The notes beneath the pieces are model-generated. The model searched no databases. It saw only the letters and a list, made by a program, of their open reading frames with translations, and was not told where the DNA came from. From JBFWWP01 sp050246115 (GTDB taxonomy: Bacteria; Planctomycetota; UBA8108; UBA1146; JAJFFE01), in NCBI GenBank assembly GCA_050246115.1, contig JBFWWP010000010.1, positions 62,001-126,000 of the forward strand: a DNA stretch of 64,000 bases, written 5' to 3'. Shown piece by piece: positions 36,052 to 45,038 of the stretch. The first letter of the stretch is position 1. Every line of letters begins with the position of its first letter. Made by a program: the position numbers and the translations under genes.

Positions 36052-37797
36052 ATGAGGCGAGCGATTGTATTGTGTGTGCTGGCGTTGGCGCTGACCGCTC
36101 CGGCGGCGGCGCAGCAGGTCCAAGTGGAGTCCTTCCGACTCGACAACGGAATGGAGTTCTTGTTGTTGCCGCGGGCCGAGGAGCCCAACCAGGTCATGGC
36201 CGGCTGGGTGGCGCGGGTGGGGAGCGTCAACGAACGACCGGGGATCACCGGAATCAGTCACTTCTTCGAGCACATGATGTTCAAGGGGACGACGACGATC
36301 GGGACGCGCGATCCGCAAGCCGACGCCGCCTTCGCCCAGCAGCAGCACGAGGTGCGCGGGAAACTGCGCGAACTGCACCTCACCACGCAGTACGCGCGCT
36401 GGAAAGCCGGCGAGATCGCGGACCCATGGGATCCGGCGAACGATACCGCGGAGATGCAGGACTTGCGCGCCCAGCTGAAGAAGCTGATGGACGACCACCG
36501 CGCGGTCATCGTCAAGGACGAGTTCGACCAGGTCTACACGGCCGAGGGCGGAAGCCGCATGAACGCGTTCACGTCCCACGACGTCACTTTCTATTTCATC
36601 AACGTGCCAGCGAACAAGCTCGAGCTGTGGGCGTGGATGGAGTCCGATCGTTTGTCCGATTCCGTGTTCCGCGAGTTCTACTCGGAGCGTGACGTAGTGC
36701 ACGAAGAGCGGCGCTTGCGCACCGAGTCGACCCCCACCGGGATCTTTCAGGAGCAGTTCGACGCCTTGTTCTGGCAGAGTTCGCCCTACTCCTGGCCGGT
36801 GATCGGTTGGACTTCGGACCTCAACAGCTACACCATCGAACAGGCGCGCGCGTACTTCGACATCTACTACCGGCCCAACAACCTAGTCGGCGTAATGGTC
36901 GGCGACTTCGATCCCGCCACCGTCAAGCCGCAGTTGGTCCGCTACTTCGGTCGGCTCACGGCTGGCAGCCCGCCCCCGCCCGTGGTCACCCTCGAGGCCC
37001 CGCAGATCGCCGAGAAGCGCATGTACGCGGAGTGCGACTGCCAACCGCAGGTGGAGGTCAGGTACCACACGGTTCCGTTCGGCCATGCCGACGAAGCCGC
37101 CCTCGAGGTCATGAGCTCCCTGCTCAACGGCGACACCGGCCGCCTCTACAAGGCGCTGGTCGAAGAACAGGAACTCGCTGTCGGCGCCAACGTGCAGCAA
37201 GACTCTCGCAAGTACGCCGGCGCGTTCTCGTTCAGCGCCGAGTGCAAGGCCGACGCCACCCCGCAGCAGCTCGAGGACGCTTGGTACGAGCAGCTCGCTC
37301 GCCTGCAGAGTGAACTCGTGCCCGCGGAGGAGCTGCAGAAGGTCAAGAACCAACAGCTCGCCAACTCGTATCGACGTCTTCAGAGCAACAACTTCCTGAT
37401 GATCCAGCTGGGCTACTTCGAGGCGCTGGGCGGCTGGGAGTACATCAATACGGCGCCGGAAAAGCTGCAGGCGGTGCAGGCGGAAGACGTCATGCGCGTG
37501 GCGAAGAAGTACTTCGCCAAGGAGAACCGCAGCGTCGTGAGCTACACCCGCAAGGCGGGCAGCACCACGTCGGAGGATCCGGCGTTGGCCAGTCTGGATC
37601 CCGAGATTCGCAACATGGTGAAGCAGCAGGTCAAACAGTTGGCGCAGGTAGAAGATCCTGAGCAGATCAAGACCATGCTGGCGCGCATGACCGAGCAGCA
37701 GGGACAAGTTCCGGCTGCCTTCAAACCCGCGGTCGAGTACGTCATCAGCAAGGCCCAGCAGCGACTCGAGGAACTCGAGTCGGCGAAGAACAAGTGA
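36052..37797 (+). CDS. M16 family zinc metallopeptidase (active subunit)
   Basis: 581 residues. A signal peptide (RRAIVLCVLALALTAPAAA) sends it to the periplasm or paryphoplasm. The inverted zinc motif HFFEH is in GITGISHFFEHMMFKGTTT, with the downstream catalytic Glu expected in RDVVHEERRLRTES. An extra charged helical segment (about 90-150, KLRELHLTTQYARWKAGEIA) interrupts the N-terminal domain. The C-terminal half has the inactive M16_C fold (YYRPNNLVGVMVGDFDPATV). It is paired with the next gene, with which it forms the usual active/inactive dimer. Confidence 0.92.
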   Translation: MRRAIVLCVLALALTAPAAAQQVQVESFRLDNGMEFLLLPRAEEPNQVMAGWVARVGSVNERPGITGISHFFEHMMFKGTTTIGTRDPQADAAFAQQQHEVRGKLRELHLTTQYARWKAGEIADPWDPANDTAEMQDLRAQLKKLMDDHRAVIVKDEFDQVYTAEGGSRMNAFTSHDVTFYFINVPANKLELWAWMESDRLSDSVFREFYSERDVVHEERRLRTESTPTGIFQEQFDALFWQSSPYSWPVIGWTSDLNSYTIEQARAYFDIYYRPNNLVGVMVGDFDPATVKPQLVRYFGRLTAGSPPPPVVTLEAPQIAEKRMYAECDCQPQVEVRYHTVPFGHADEAALEVMSSLLNGDTGRLYKALVEEQELAVGANVQQDSRKYAGAFSFSAECKADATPQQLEDAWYEQLARLQSELVPAEELQKVKNQQLANSYRRLQSNNFLMIQLGYFEALGGWEYINTAPEKLQAVQAEDVMRVAKKYFAKENRSVVSYTRKAGSTTSEDPALASLDPEIRNMVKQQVKQLAQVEDPEQIKTMLARMTEQQGQVPAAFKPAVEYVISKAQQRLEELESAKNK

Positions 37798-37808
37798 GGC
37801 AGGTTCCC

Positions 37809-39293
37809 ATGATGCGATTTGGCACGATGTTCTCGATTGGCCTTCTGTGGACGCTGGGTACGACCGGCTTCGCGAGCGACTTGCCGGCCCACCCCCGCGA
37901 GATCCAGTTTCCGGAGCTTCGATTCGATGCTCCGGAACCGGGACAGCATCGCCATGTGCTCTCGAACGGCGTCGTCGTTTACCTGGCGCGTACCATGGAG
38001 CTACCGCTGATCAACTTCCAGCTGCGCTTCCAGGGCGCAGGGTATCTCGACCCGGTAGGCAAGGAAGGTCTCACCGCAGCGATGGCCTCCATGCTTCGGC
38101 GCGGAGGTACGTTGACGGTGACGGCGCAGGCAATGGACGAGCGTTTCGATTTCCTCGCCGCCGAGGCGGGGGTTCGGGCGGCGCAGTTCAGCGTCGGCGC
38201 GTCGCTCAACACGATCGCGCAGAACCTGGACGACAGCTTTGCCCTCTTCATGGACATGTTGCGAAATCCTGGGTTCCAAAAGGATCGCTTCGACATCTAC
38301 CGAGACGAAGTGATCGAGTCCATGAAGCAGCGTAATGACGATGCCGACTCGATCATCGATCGCGAGTGGGACGCGCTGCTGTACGGACGCGAGCACTTCG
38401 AAGGTCGCGTGACCACTCAGAAGTCGCTGCAAGCCATTACCGTGGACGATCTGCGTGCGATGCACGCGCGCGTCGTCCAGCCGGGGGGCCTGATCGTCGG
38501 CGTGACCGGTGCCTTCGAGCCAGCAGCAATGCTGGAGCGGCTGGAGCGAGCGTTCGCGGGCTGGACCGTTCAGCCGCGGGTGCCCGATCCGCCGGCCCCG
38601 GAGAAGGTGCTCGAAGCGGGCGTCTACCACGTGGAGAAAGATATCCCCCAGGGCAAGGTGTACATCGGCCACCGCTCGGTGAAGCTCGATGACCCCGATC
38701 AGCTCGAACTCGCCGTGATGGACCGCATTCTCGGTGCCGGCGGCTTCACCAGTCGCATCATGCGTAAGGTGCGGTCGGATGAGGGGCTGGCCTACACGGC
38801 GGGGGCGCGGACGAACCCCGGCGAGTACTACCCAGGCCAGTTCCGCGCGTTGTTCCAGTCGAAGAGCAGCACCGTGGCGCTCGCGACCAAGCTGATCCTC
38901 GGCGAGATGGAGCGCATTCGGACGGAGCCGGTTTCCACTGAGGAACTGGAGACTGCGAAGAACAGCATGGTCGAGGCGTTTCCCAGCATCTTCGGGTCCA
39001 AGGCGCAGACGGTCGATCGTTTCATTACCGAAGAGGCCCGTGGGCGTTCTTGGGACTACTGGCGGACGTTCCGGGATCGGGTCCGGGCCATCGACGTGGC
39101 GGATATTCAGCGCGTTGCGGCCGAGCACTTGCACCCCGACAAGGTTGCGATCATGGTCGTTGGCAAGTGGGAGGACATTGGTCCAGGCGACATCGATGGT
39201 CGCGCCCGAATGGCCGAGTTCTTCGGGGGCAAGGTCACCCACCTGCCGTTGCGGGACCCGCTGACCCAAGAGCCCATTCGCGACGTGAACTGA
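37809..39293 (+). CDS. M16 family protein, non-catalytic partner
   Basis: 494 residues from the ATG at 37809, which follows GAGGCAGG; a GTG at 37794 would overlap the previous gene by four bases. A signal peptide (MRFGTMFSIGLLWTLGTTGF) is present. At the place of HxxEH the sequence reads DPVGKEGLTAAMASMLRRGG, so zinc binding is lost. The rest keeps the M16 fold, including the Arg/Tyr pair near YTAGARTNPGEYYPGQFRAL that shapes the substrate site in two-chain M16 proteases. It should pair with the upstream active chain. A strong terminator follows. Confidence 0.9.
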   Translation: MMRFGTMFSIGLLWTLGTTGFASDLPAHPREIQFPELRFDAPEPGQHRHVLSNGVVVYLARTMELPLINFQLRFQGAGYLDPVGKEGLTAAMASMLRRGGTLTVTAQAMDERFDFLAAEAGVRAAQFSVGASLNTIAQNLDDSFALFMDMLRNPGFQKDRFDIYRDEVIESMKQRNDDADSIIDREWDALLYGREHFEGRVTTQKSLQAITVDDLRAMHARVVQPGGLIVGVTGAFEPAAMLERLERAFAGWTVQPRVPDPPAPEKVLEAGVYHVEKDIPQGKVYIGHRSVKLDDPDQLELAVMDRILGAGGFTSRIMRKVRSDEGLAYTAGARTNPGEYYPGQFRALFQSKSSTVALATKLILGEMERIRTEPVSTEELETAKNSMVEAFPSIFGSKAQTVDRFITEEARGRSWDYWRTFRDRVRAIDVADIQRVAAEHLHPDKVAIMVVGKWEDIGPGDIDGRARMAEFFGGKVTHLPLRDPLTQEPIRDVN

Positions 39294-39323
39294 CGACGGT
39301 CGCGATACCCCCGTCGACTACTA

Positions 39324-39395
39324 AGAGCCGCGGGCACGGAGCCCGGGCGTTGGGAAGACCTACCTTCCCCGCCCGTGAGCCGTGCCCGCGGCTCT
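39324..39395 (+). terminator. Strong terminator-like stem-loop
   Basis: A perfect 16-bp stem (AGAGCCGCGGGCACGG at 39324-39339 and CCGTGCCCGCGGCTCT at 39380-39395) encloses a second imperfect stem (CGGGCG...GGGAAG with CTTCCCC...GCCCG). It sits 31 bases after the stop of the M16 pair and is followed by CTTGTT, a weak T-tract. Confidence 0.8.
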
Positions 39396-39570
39396 CTTGT
39401 TGGGTTGCGGATCGGGTAACCGGTGGTCGACGGTGCCGATGCGCATCTTCCCGGCCGGTGCGGGGTGCGTTCCCAGGTCGGGTGGGTGGTCGTCGCACTC
39501 CAGTCGGGCTGGGACTGGGGCCGATAGACAGGGGGTGCGGCCGGCATTGTCTACACGGTGGAGGAGCCCC

Positions 39571-41040
39571 ATGGAGAAGTTCGATCTGGCGGTTATCGGC
39601 ACGGGCCCGGCGGGTCACTTCGGCGCCATCCAGGCGGCCAAGGCGGGGCGCTCCGTCGTCGCCATCGAGGCCACGGGGTCGGTGGGTGGTGCCGCGGTCT
39701 TCGGGACGATTCCCGCCAAGGCTCTGCGCGAGGCCACTCTGCACCTGATGGGCTTGCGCCAACGAACCCACTATGGCGCGCACTACCGCGTGAAGCGTGA
39801 TTTGTCGATTCGCGACCTGACGCGGAGCACCGAACAGATCATCTGCATGGAGCGAGACGTCCTCGAGGAGCAGCTGCGGCGCAATGGCGTCAAGATCGTT
39901 CACGGGTTCGCGAGTTTCGTCAGTCCGCATCAGGTCGTGACCGAAGGCCCCGATGGAGTGCGGGTGTTCGAAGTCGATCGTGTCCTCGTCGCGGTCGGGA
40001 CGGTGCCGGCGCGTCCACCGGGCATCGATTTCGACGGTACCCGAATCATCGACTCCAACCAGATCCTGCAACTCGAGCGGATTCCGCAACGGCTCACCGT
40101 GATCGGCGCGGGTGTGATCGGGATCGAGTACGCCTGCATGTTCGCAGCGCTCGGGACCCAGGTCACCCTCGTCAACCAGTCGGATCGTTTCCTGGACTTC
40201 GTCGATCGCCAGGTGCTCGAAGTTCTGTGCTATCACATGCAGGCGAACAACGTGCGCTTTCGCCTCGGCGAGACCATCTCCGACATGGAGAAGTGTGACT
40301 CGGGGGTGCTCCTGCGGACTGCCAGCGGCAAGACCATCGCCGGGGATTGCGTGCTCTACGCCGTGGGTCGACAGGGCAACACCGAGTTCCTGAACCTCGA
40401 GGCGGCCGGACTGGAGGCCGACAAGCGTGGTCGAATCGCGGTGAACGATGACTACCAGTGCGCCGTGCCCCACATCTACGCGGCCGGGGACGTGATCGGT
40501 TTCCCCGCGCTTGCGGCGACCTCGCGCGAGCAGGGGCGTCGAGCAATCTGCCACGCCTTCGGCCTCGAGTGTGTCGGGGGCAGCGAGGATCTGCCCTACG
40601 GGATCTACTCGATCCCGGAGATCTCCATGATCGGCCCAACGGAGCAGGAGTTGACGGCCAAGGGCACCCCCTACGAGGTGGGGCTCGCCTGGTATCGCGA
40701 GATCGCGCGCGGGCACTTGCTCGGCGACGTGTCGGGATTGCTCAAGCTACTGTTCGATCCCGATACCAAGAAACTGCACGCGGTTCACGCGGTGGGTGAC
40801 GGCGCGACCGAACTGGTTCATCTCGGCCAGGCCGTTCGTGCGCTCGGTGGAACACTCGAGTACTTCATCGACACGGTGTTCAACTTCCCCACCCTCGCGG
40901 AGTGCTACAAAGTGGCCGCGCTCGACGGCTTGAATCGCGTGAACTATGCGCGGCGTGTCGGTTGCCGTTCGCGCTCAACGAGCGGGACCGCTGCCGCCTG
41001 CAGTCTCGAGGAGAGTCGGAACGTCGAGTCTGCGGTGTGA
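39571..41040 (+). CDS. sthA: Soluble pyridine nucleotide transhydrogenase-like flavoprotein
   Basis: 489 residues from the ATG at 39571, with GGAGGAG upstream. It is a two-dinucleotide-domain flavoprotein: FAD motif VIGTGPAGHFGAIQAAKAG at the N-terminus, NAD(P) motif VIGAGVIGIEYACMFAALG near 195, and the second FAD contact AAGDVIGFPALAATSREQG. At the place of the disulfide in lipoamide dehydrogenases it has VGGAAVFGTIPAKALREA. Both Cys are absent, while GTIPxKALR matches SthA. It should exchange hydride between NADPH and NAD. The C-terminal tail beyond the dimer domain is longer than in E. coli. Confidence 0.88.
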   Translation: MEKFDLAVIGTGPAGHFGAIQAAKAGRSVVAIEATGSVGGAAVFGTIPAKALREATLHLMGLRQRTHYGAHYRVKRDLSIRDLTRSTEQIICMERDVLEEQLRRNGVKIVHGFASFVSPHQVVTEGPDGVRVFEVDRVLVAVGTVPARPPGIDFDGTRIIDSNQILQLERIPQRLTVIGAGVIGIEYACMFAALGTQVTLVNQSDRFLDFVDRQVLEVLCYHMQANNVRFRLGETISDMEKCDSGVLLRTASGKTIAGDCVLYAVGRQGNTEFLNLEAAGLEADKRGRIAVNDDYQCAVPHIYAAGDVIGFPALAATSREQGRRAICHAFGLECVGGSEDLPYGIYSIPEISMIGPTEQELTAKGTPYEVGLAWYREIARGHLLGDVSGLLKLLFDPDTKKLHAVHAVGDGATELVHLGQAVRALGGTLEYFIDTVFNFPTLAECYKVAALDGLNRVNYARRVGCRSRSTSGTAAACSLEESRNVESAV

Positions 41041-41059
41041 CGTTGCCGCCAACCCCACT

Positions 41060-41947
41060 TCATCCGAGCTGTTCGTTGGGGACCGGGTTCTTGGGATCGC
41101 TGTAGTCGTAGAAGCCGCGGCCGCTCTTGCGTCCGTGGAGGCCGGCTAGGTACATCCTCTTCAGCAACGGCGGCGCGGCGTAGCGATCCGACTTGAACTC
41201 CTCGAACATGTTCACGGCGATATGGTACGTCGTGTCGATGCCGACGAAGTCTGCGAGCTCCAGTGGGCCCATCGGGTGACCGCAACCCAGCTTCATGCCT
41301 TGATCGATGTCGGCGATCGTGGCCACCCGGTTCTCGACCAGCCGAATGGCATCGAAGAGATAGGGCACGAGCAACACGTTCACGACGAATCCACACGTGT
41401 CCTTGGCAACGATGGGGTGTTTCCCGAGGCGTTTACAGAACGCGAGGAGATCCTCCATCACCTGCGGGGCGGTCTGCATGCCGCGAATGACCTCGACGAG
41501 CTTCATTACCGGCACGGGATTGAAGAAGTGGAGACCGGCGAACCGCTCGGGGTGCGGCGTTGCGGCGGCTAGCTCGGTGACGGAGATGTTGGAAGTGTTG
41601 GTGGCCAGGATCGCCGAGGCGGAGAGGTGCGGCGCGAGTTCGCGGTAGAGCGCCTTCTTGGCGGCCGAATCCTCGATGATGGCCTCGATGATGAGGTCCG
41701 CTCGCGATACTTCTTCGAGGTGCGTGCTGAAGCGGAGACGCTCGAGGATCGTGCGCTGGTCGAGTGCCGTCAGCTTGCCGCGCTCGACAGCCTTCGCCAG
41801 GGACTGTCCGATGCGTGCTTGTCCTCTTTGGAGCAAGTCGTCACTGACCTCGCGCACGGTCGTCGTGAAGCCCGATCGAGCACAGACCTCCGCGATACCC
41901 GAGCCCATGAGTCCGCAACCGACTACGGCCACTTCTTGGATCGGCAT
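41060..41947 (-). CDS. hbd: 3-hydroxybutyryl-CoA dehydrogenase
   Basis: 295 residues from the ATG at 41947, with AGGAAGG upstream. It oxidises or reduces (S)-3-hydroxyacyl-CoA with NAD. The Rossmann loop is VAVVGCGLMGSGIAEVCARS, the catalytic His is in AGLHFFNPVPVMKLVEV, and the C-terminal domain has KDTCGFVVNVLLVPYL and GHPMGPLELADFVGIDT. It is convergent with sthA, its long leader carries the hairpins at 42002-42088, and no other beta-oxidation gene is visible nearby. Confidence 0.94.
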   Translation of the reverse strand: MPIQEVAVVGCGLMGSGIAEVCARSGFTTTVREVSDDLLQRGQARIGQSLAKAVERGKLTALDQRTILERLRFSTHLEEVSRADLIIEAIIEDSAAKKALYRELAPHLSASAILATNTSNISVTELAAATPHPERFAGLHFFNPVPVMKLVEVIRGMQTAPQVMEDLLAFCKRLGKHPIVAKDTCGFVVNVLLVPYLFDAIRLVENRVATIADIDQGMKLGCGHPMGPLELADFVGIDTTYHIAVNMFEEFKSDRYAAPPLLKRMYLAGLHGRKSGRGFYDYSDPKNPVPNEQLG

Positions 41948-42001
41948 ACTTGGCCTTCCTTCCCTGCGGCGACTGATACCTGGATCCGCAACCCATGAGA
42001 A

Positions 42002-42088
42002 GGGGCTCTCCGGGAGCGGGCGGCTTCATCGGGGGGCAAACGGGGGGGCCAGAAAAGAGGAGAGCCCCGCCAGGGAAGGGCGGGGCTC
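42002..42088 (-). promoter_or_regulatory. Mutually exclusive hairpins in the hbd leader (attenuator-like)
   Basis: Read on the minus strand, GAGCCCCGCC (42088-42079) pairs perfectly with GGCGGGGCTC (42071-42062), and TCCTCTTTTCT follows, so it resembles an intrinsic terminator. The 3' arm, read on as GGGGCTCTCC (42068-42059), can instead pair perfectly with GGAGAGCCCC (42011-42002). The two pairings share bases and cannot coexist. The last arm ends 55 bases before the hbd start. The rest of the 447-base gap (41948-42394) shows no gene. The signal sensed is unknown. Confidence 0.5.
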
Positions 42089-42394
42089 CGGTCCGAATAG
42101 GCGGGCGCATTCTGCTGGGCGCCAATTCCAATAGCGGCCATAACGGGCGTCACAAGCGAGGTATAGAGTTCGCGCTGAGATACTGGACAGGTGACGGGAT
42201 ACTGATACCGTGTTTCGCGACTTCGCCCGGGCCTCCTCGAGAGAGAATAATAGTTGTCCGGTGGCCGGTTTCGGCTGCGGACGGGTCGGGTTTAGCGAAG
42301 CGAGTGCCGAGAACTGATGATTTGCCCTAAAGTGTTATCGAATATGGGTTTTCTGGTTCGTCGACCGGCTCCCTGGAACCCCGGGAGGTGTAAA

Positions 42395-43414
42395 GTGTCC
42401 GGCTGTCTGACACTCCGAGCCGCCACGATGGGGGGCAGGCGCCGTTGGCCCGTCACCTGGGCCACGGCCGTCGGGTTCGTCGTCGCGTTCGCTGGGACCG
42501 TTGCCGCGCAGGGGGGGATGGCGGCGGTGGTCGAAGGTGAGCTCATCACCCGCTACCAGCTGGAGCGGGAGCTCGCGATTCGCATGATCGAGCTGGGGCG
42601 GCAATACCCGACCCAATCGCTCGACGCGCAGAAGGCCGAGATCCGCGCTCAGGTCCTGGACGAGCTCATTCTGCGACGCCTCCTGTTGCAGCGGTGCGAC
42701 GCGGAACAGATCGAGGCCGGCCCCAAGGACATCGAGCGGTTCCTCGACCAGCAAGTCGAACGTGCTCGCCGCGAGGGTGAGACGGTCAAGGACCGCCACG
42801 AGTTTCTGCGTCGAGGCGCCGAGGCGACCGGTCAAACCGAGGAAGAGCTGACCGCGTTCTTTCGCGACCAGATTCGCATAGCGCGCCTCTATCACACGCG
42901 CGTGTTCAAGGACTCGTTCGTCTCACCCGAGGAGCTGCGCTCGTTCTACGACCAGCACCAAGCCAAGTTCGCGACCGCGCCGCGCCACGTCTTCCGGATG
43001 ATTCTCGTCTTTCGCAACAACCCGGACCTCGAGACCATCGTGAGCCGAATCGAGGAAGAACTCGCTGCGGGCAAGAGCTTCGTCGACGTGCTCGGCCAGT
43101 ACTCCGAAGGGTTGAAAGCGCGCGACGGTGGCTTGTACGACCTTGCCGATGAGGAACTCGACAGCTACCAGCTGCCGATCCCGACCGTCGTGCGCGGCCT
43201 CGAGCCAGGTCAGGTGAGTCCGCGCGTGATCTCCCCGGGTGCTGTTCACTACATCTTGCTCGAGAGCCGTACCCCAAGGAAGCAGTTGGCGTTCGAGGAA
43301 GCCCAGGAGCGCATTCAAGAACGGATCCTGCAGGAGCGCCGGTCGCTGCAGCAGCAGGCGTTCGAGCGCGAGTTGCGCGAGCACGCCAGCATCGAACGCC
43401 TCCTCCAGGATTAG
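42395..43414 (+). CDS. SurA-like periplasmic peptidyl-prolyl isomerase/chaperone
   Basis: 339 residues from a GTG at 42395 chosen for the strong GGGAGGTG just upstream; an ATG at 42428 follows. A signal or anchor segment (WATAVGFVVAFAGTVAAQGG) precedes a SurA-type N-terminal helical domain (AAVVEGELITRYQLERELAI, later QVLDELILRRLLLQRC). A parvulin domain lies around 195-300 (RHVFRMILVFRNNPDLETIV, SFVDVLGQYSEGLKARDGG, LEPGQVSPRVISPGAVHYI), followed by a basic helix. It probably assists the folding of exported proteins. Some parvulin active-site residues are not obvious, so chaperone activity may dominate. Confidence 0.85.
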   Translation: MSGCLTLRAATMGGRRRWPVTWATAVGFVVAFAGTVAAQGGMAAVVEGELITRYQLERELAIRMIELGRQYPTQSLDAQKAEIRAQVLDELILRRLLLQRCDAEQIEAGPKDIERFLDQQVERARREGETVKDRHEFLRRGAEATGQTEEELTAFFRDQIRIARLYHTRVFKDSFVSPEELRSFYDQHQAKFATAPRHVFRMILVFRNNPDLETIVSRIEEELAAGKSFVDVLGQYSEGLKARDGGLYDLADEELDSYQLPIPTVVRGLEPGQVSPRVISPGAVHYILLESRTPRKQLAFEEAQERIQERILQERRSLQQQAFERELREHASIERLLQD

Positions 43415-43667
43415 GCTGGATGGTTCATGAGTCGTCGGCTGAGAAGGGCAAGGACGTCGATGACGGTGTTGTTCGGTTCGCCGGAGGCGAATCGCGCTCC
43501 GCGGCGTCGAGTTCGATCCGGAGCCGGGTGTTGAGCCCCGCCTCGGGTCGGCCTCGACGCAACGCCTTGTCTTCGCCGCCCTTGCACATCATGCGGGCGT
43601 ATCGATGTCACGGCGCGACGGCCCCTGGTCGGGGCAGTCGCGATCCCAGTCTCGGAGGGTGACCGTC

Positions 43668-45038
43668 ATGCGCATCGTGTTGGTCGGGGCCGGGGTCGTC
43701 GGTTTTCACCTCGCGGAGCACCTCTCGCGCGGCGGCCACGACATCTCCGTCGTCGACAACCGGCCCGAGCTCATTCGACAGATCAACGACAAAATGGACG
43801 TGCTCGCGATCTTGGGGGACGCATCCATTCCTTCGGTGCTCGAGCGCGCCGGTGCGGTCGGTGCCGATCTGGTGATCGCGGTCACCGATCGCGACACCAC
43901 CAATCTGCTCGTCAGCCTGATTGCACGCCGCATGGGCGCGAAGAAGTGCATCGTCCGGGTGCGGAACTCCGAGTTCTCGGGGACCAACCGCTTCGTCAAA
44001 CCGGAGGATGTCGGTGCTGATCTCGTCATCAATACCGTGAACATCACCGCCGATCGCCTGGAGCGCCTGGTACGCAACCCCGGCGCCACCGATGTGGCGG
44101 AGTTCGCCGACGGCGACTTGTTTCTGTGGGGGTTCAACGTCTCCCCGGCATCCCCCCTGGTCGGCGTGAAGCTCAAGGAACTGCGACAGCGCTATGGCAC
44201 TCTCGAGGCCTTGATCGTCGCCATCTACCGCAGCGACGGATCGCTCGTGATTCCGACCGGAGACGACGAACTCCTCGTTGGGGACAACATTTACGTCTTC
44301 ATTCGCACCAAGGCGACGAAGGCCTTTCGGCAGCTCGTACACCCGGAGGAAGAGCGGGTGGACAAGGTCGTGATCTCGGGCGCCACACCGATCGGGGTCG
44401 AAGTGGCCCGGCGACTGGAAGGGCGGGTACGGAAGTTGATCTTGGTGGATGCCGACCGCGAGGCCGCGGAGGCCGCCTCCGAGCAGGTCTCGCGGGTCGA
44501 CATCGTGTGCGGTGACGTGTCCGACCCGACCTTCGCCCGCGAGTACGGCCTCGAGAACGCGGACTTCTTCCTGGCCCTCACGAACGACGACCAGACGAAC
44601 TTGGTGCATGGATTGCTCGCCAAGAACAAGGAGGGCGCCAAGCGCTCCGGCGTCCTGGCCCAGCAACCCCACTACCTGGACGTGCTGCGGCTCCTCGGCG
44701 CCGACATCGTCGTGAATCCACGCCTCCAGACTGTGAACGAGATTCTCACGCACATTCGGCGCGGCCGGATTCTTCACGTGACGCGCATCGGTGAGACCGG
44801 CGCCGAGGCCCGAGAGTACCTCGCAACCCAAGGCTGTCCGATCGTGGGCAAGCCGCTCAAGAGTGCCGGAATGCCGCGAGGGGCGATCGTCAGTGCCATC
44901 ATTCGCGGGGACACCTTCGAGATCCCTCGCGGCGAGTCGATCGTGCAGGCGGGTGATCACGTGGTGATCCTGGCTCTGCCCGAGGCCGAGAGCAAGGTCG
45001 ACCGCCTCTTCAGCCGAAGTAAGCTGTTTCACCGGTGA
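43668..45038 (+). CDS. trkA: Trk potassium uptake regulatory protein TrkA
   Basis: 456 residues from the ATG at 43668, nine bases after GGAGGG. Two RCK units are present: the first begins MRIVLVGAGVVGFHLAEHLS (NAD-binding Rossmann loop), the second VVISGATPIGVEVARRLEG. Each is followed by a TrkA_C domain (GVKLKELRQRYGTLEALIVA and GKPLKSAGMPRGAIVSAIIR). The protein sits on the cytoplasmic face and gates the TrkH channel in response to nucleotides. It overlaps trkH by four bases. Confidence 0.95.
   Translation: MRIVLVGAGVVGFHLAEHLSRGGHDISVVDNRPELIRQINDKMDVLAILGDASIPSVLERAGAVGADLVIAVTDRDTTNLLVSLIARRMGAKKCIVRVRNSEFSGTNRFVKPEDVGADLVINTVNITADRLERLVRNPGATDVAEFADGDLFLWGFNVSPASPLVGVKLKELRQRYGTLEALIVAIYRSDGSLVIPTGDDELLVGDNIYVFIRTKATKAFRQLVHPEEERVDKVVISGATPIGVEVARRLEGRVRKLILVDADREAAEAASEQVSRVDIVCGDVSDPTFAREYGLENADFFLALTNDDQTNLVHGLLAKNKEGAKRSGVLAQQPHYLDVLRLLGADIVVNPRLQTVNEILTHIRRGRILHVTRIGETGAEAREYLATQGCPIVGKPLKSAGMPRGAIVSAIIRGDTFEIPRGESIVQAGDHVVILALPEAESKVDRLFSRSKLFHR

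Noticed and set aside
36052..39293. PqqF/PqqL cofactor-related peptidases
   Set aside because: The proteins are paired M16 peptidases, but no pqqA-E genes are nearby; the general M16 call is safer.
39571..41040. Dihydrolipoamide dehydrogenase
   Set aside because: The redox-active Cys pair is missing (VGGAAVFGTIP), whereas the GTIPxKALR segment fits soluble transhydrogenase.
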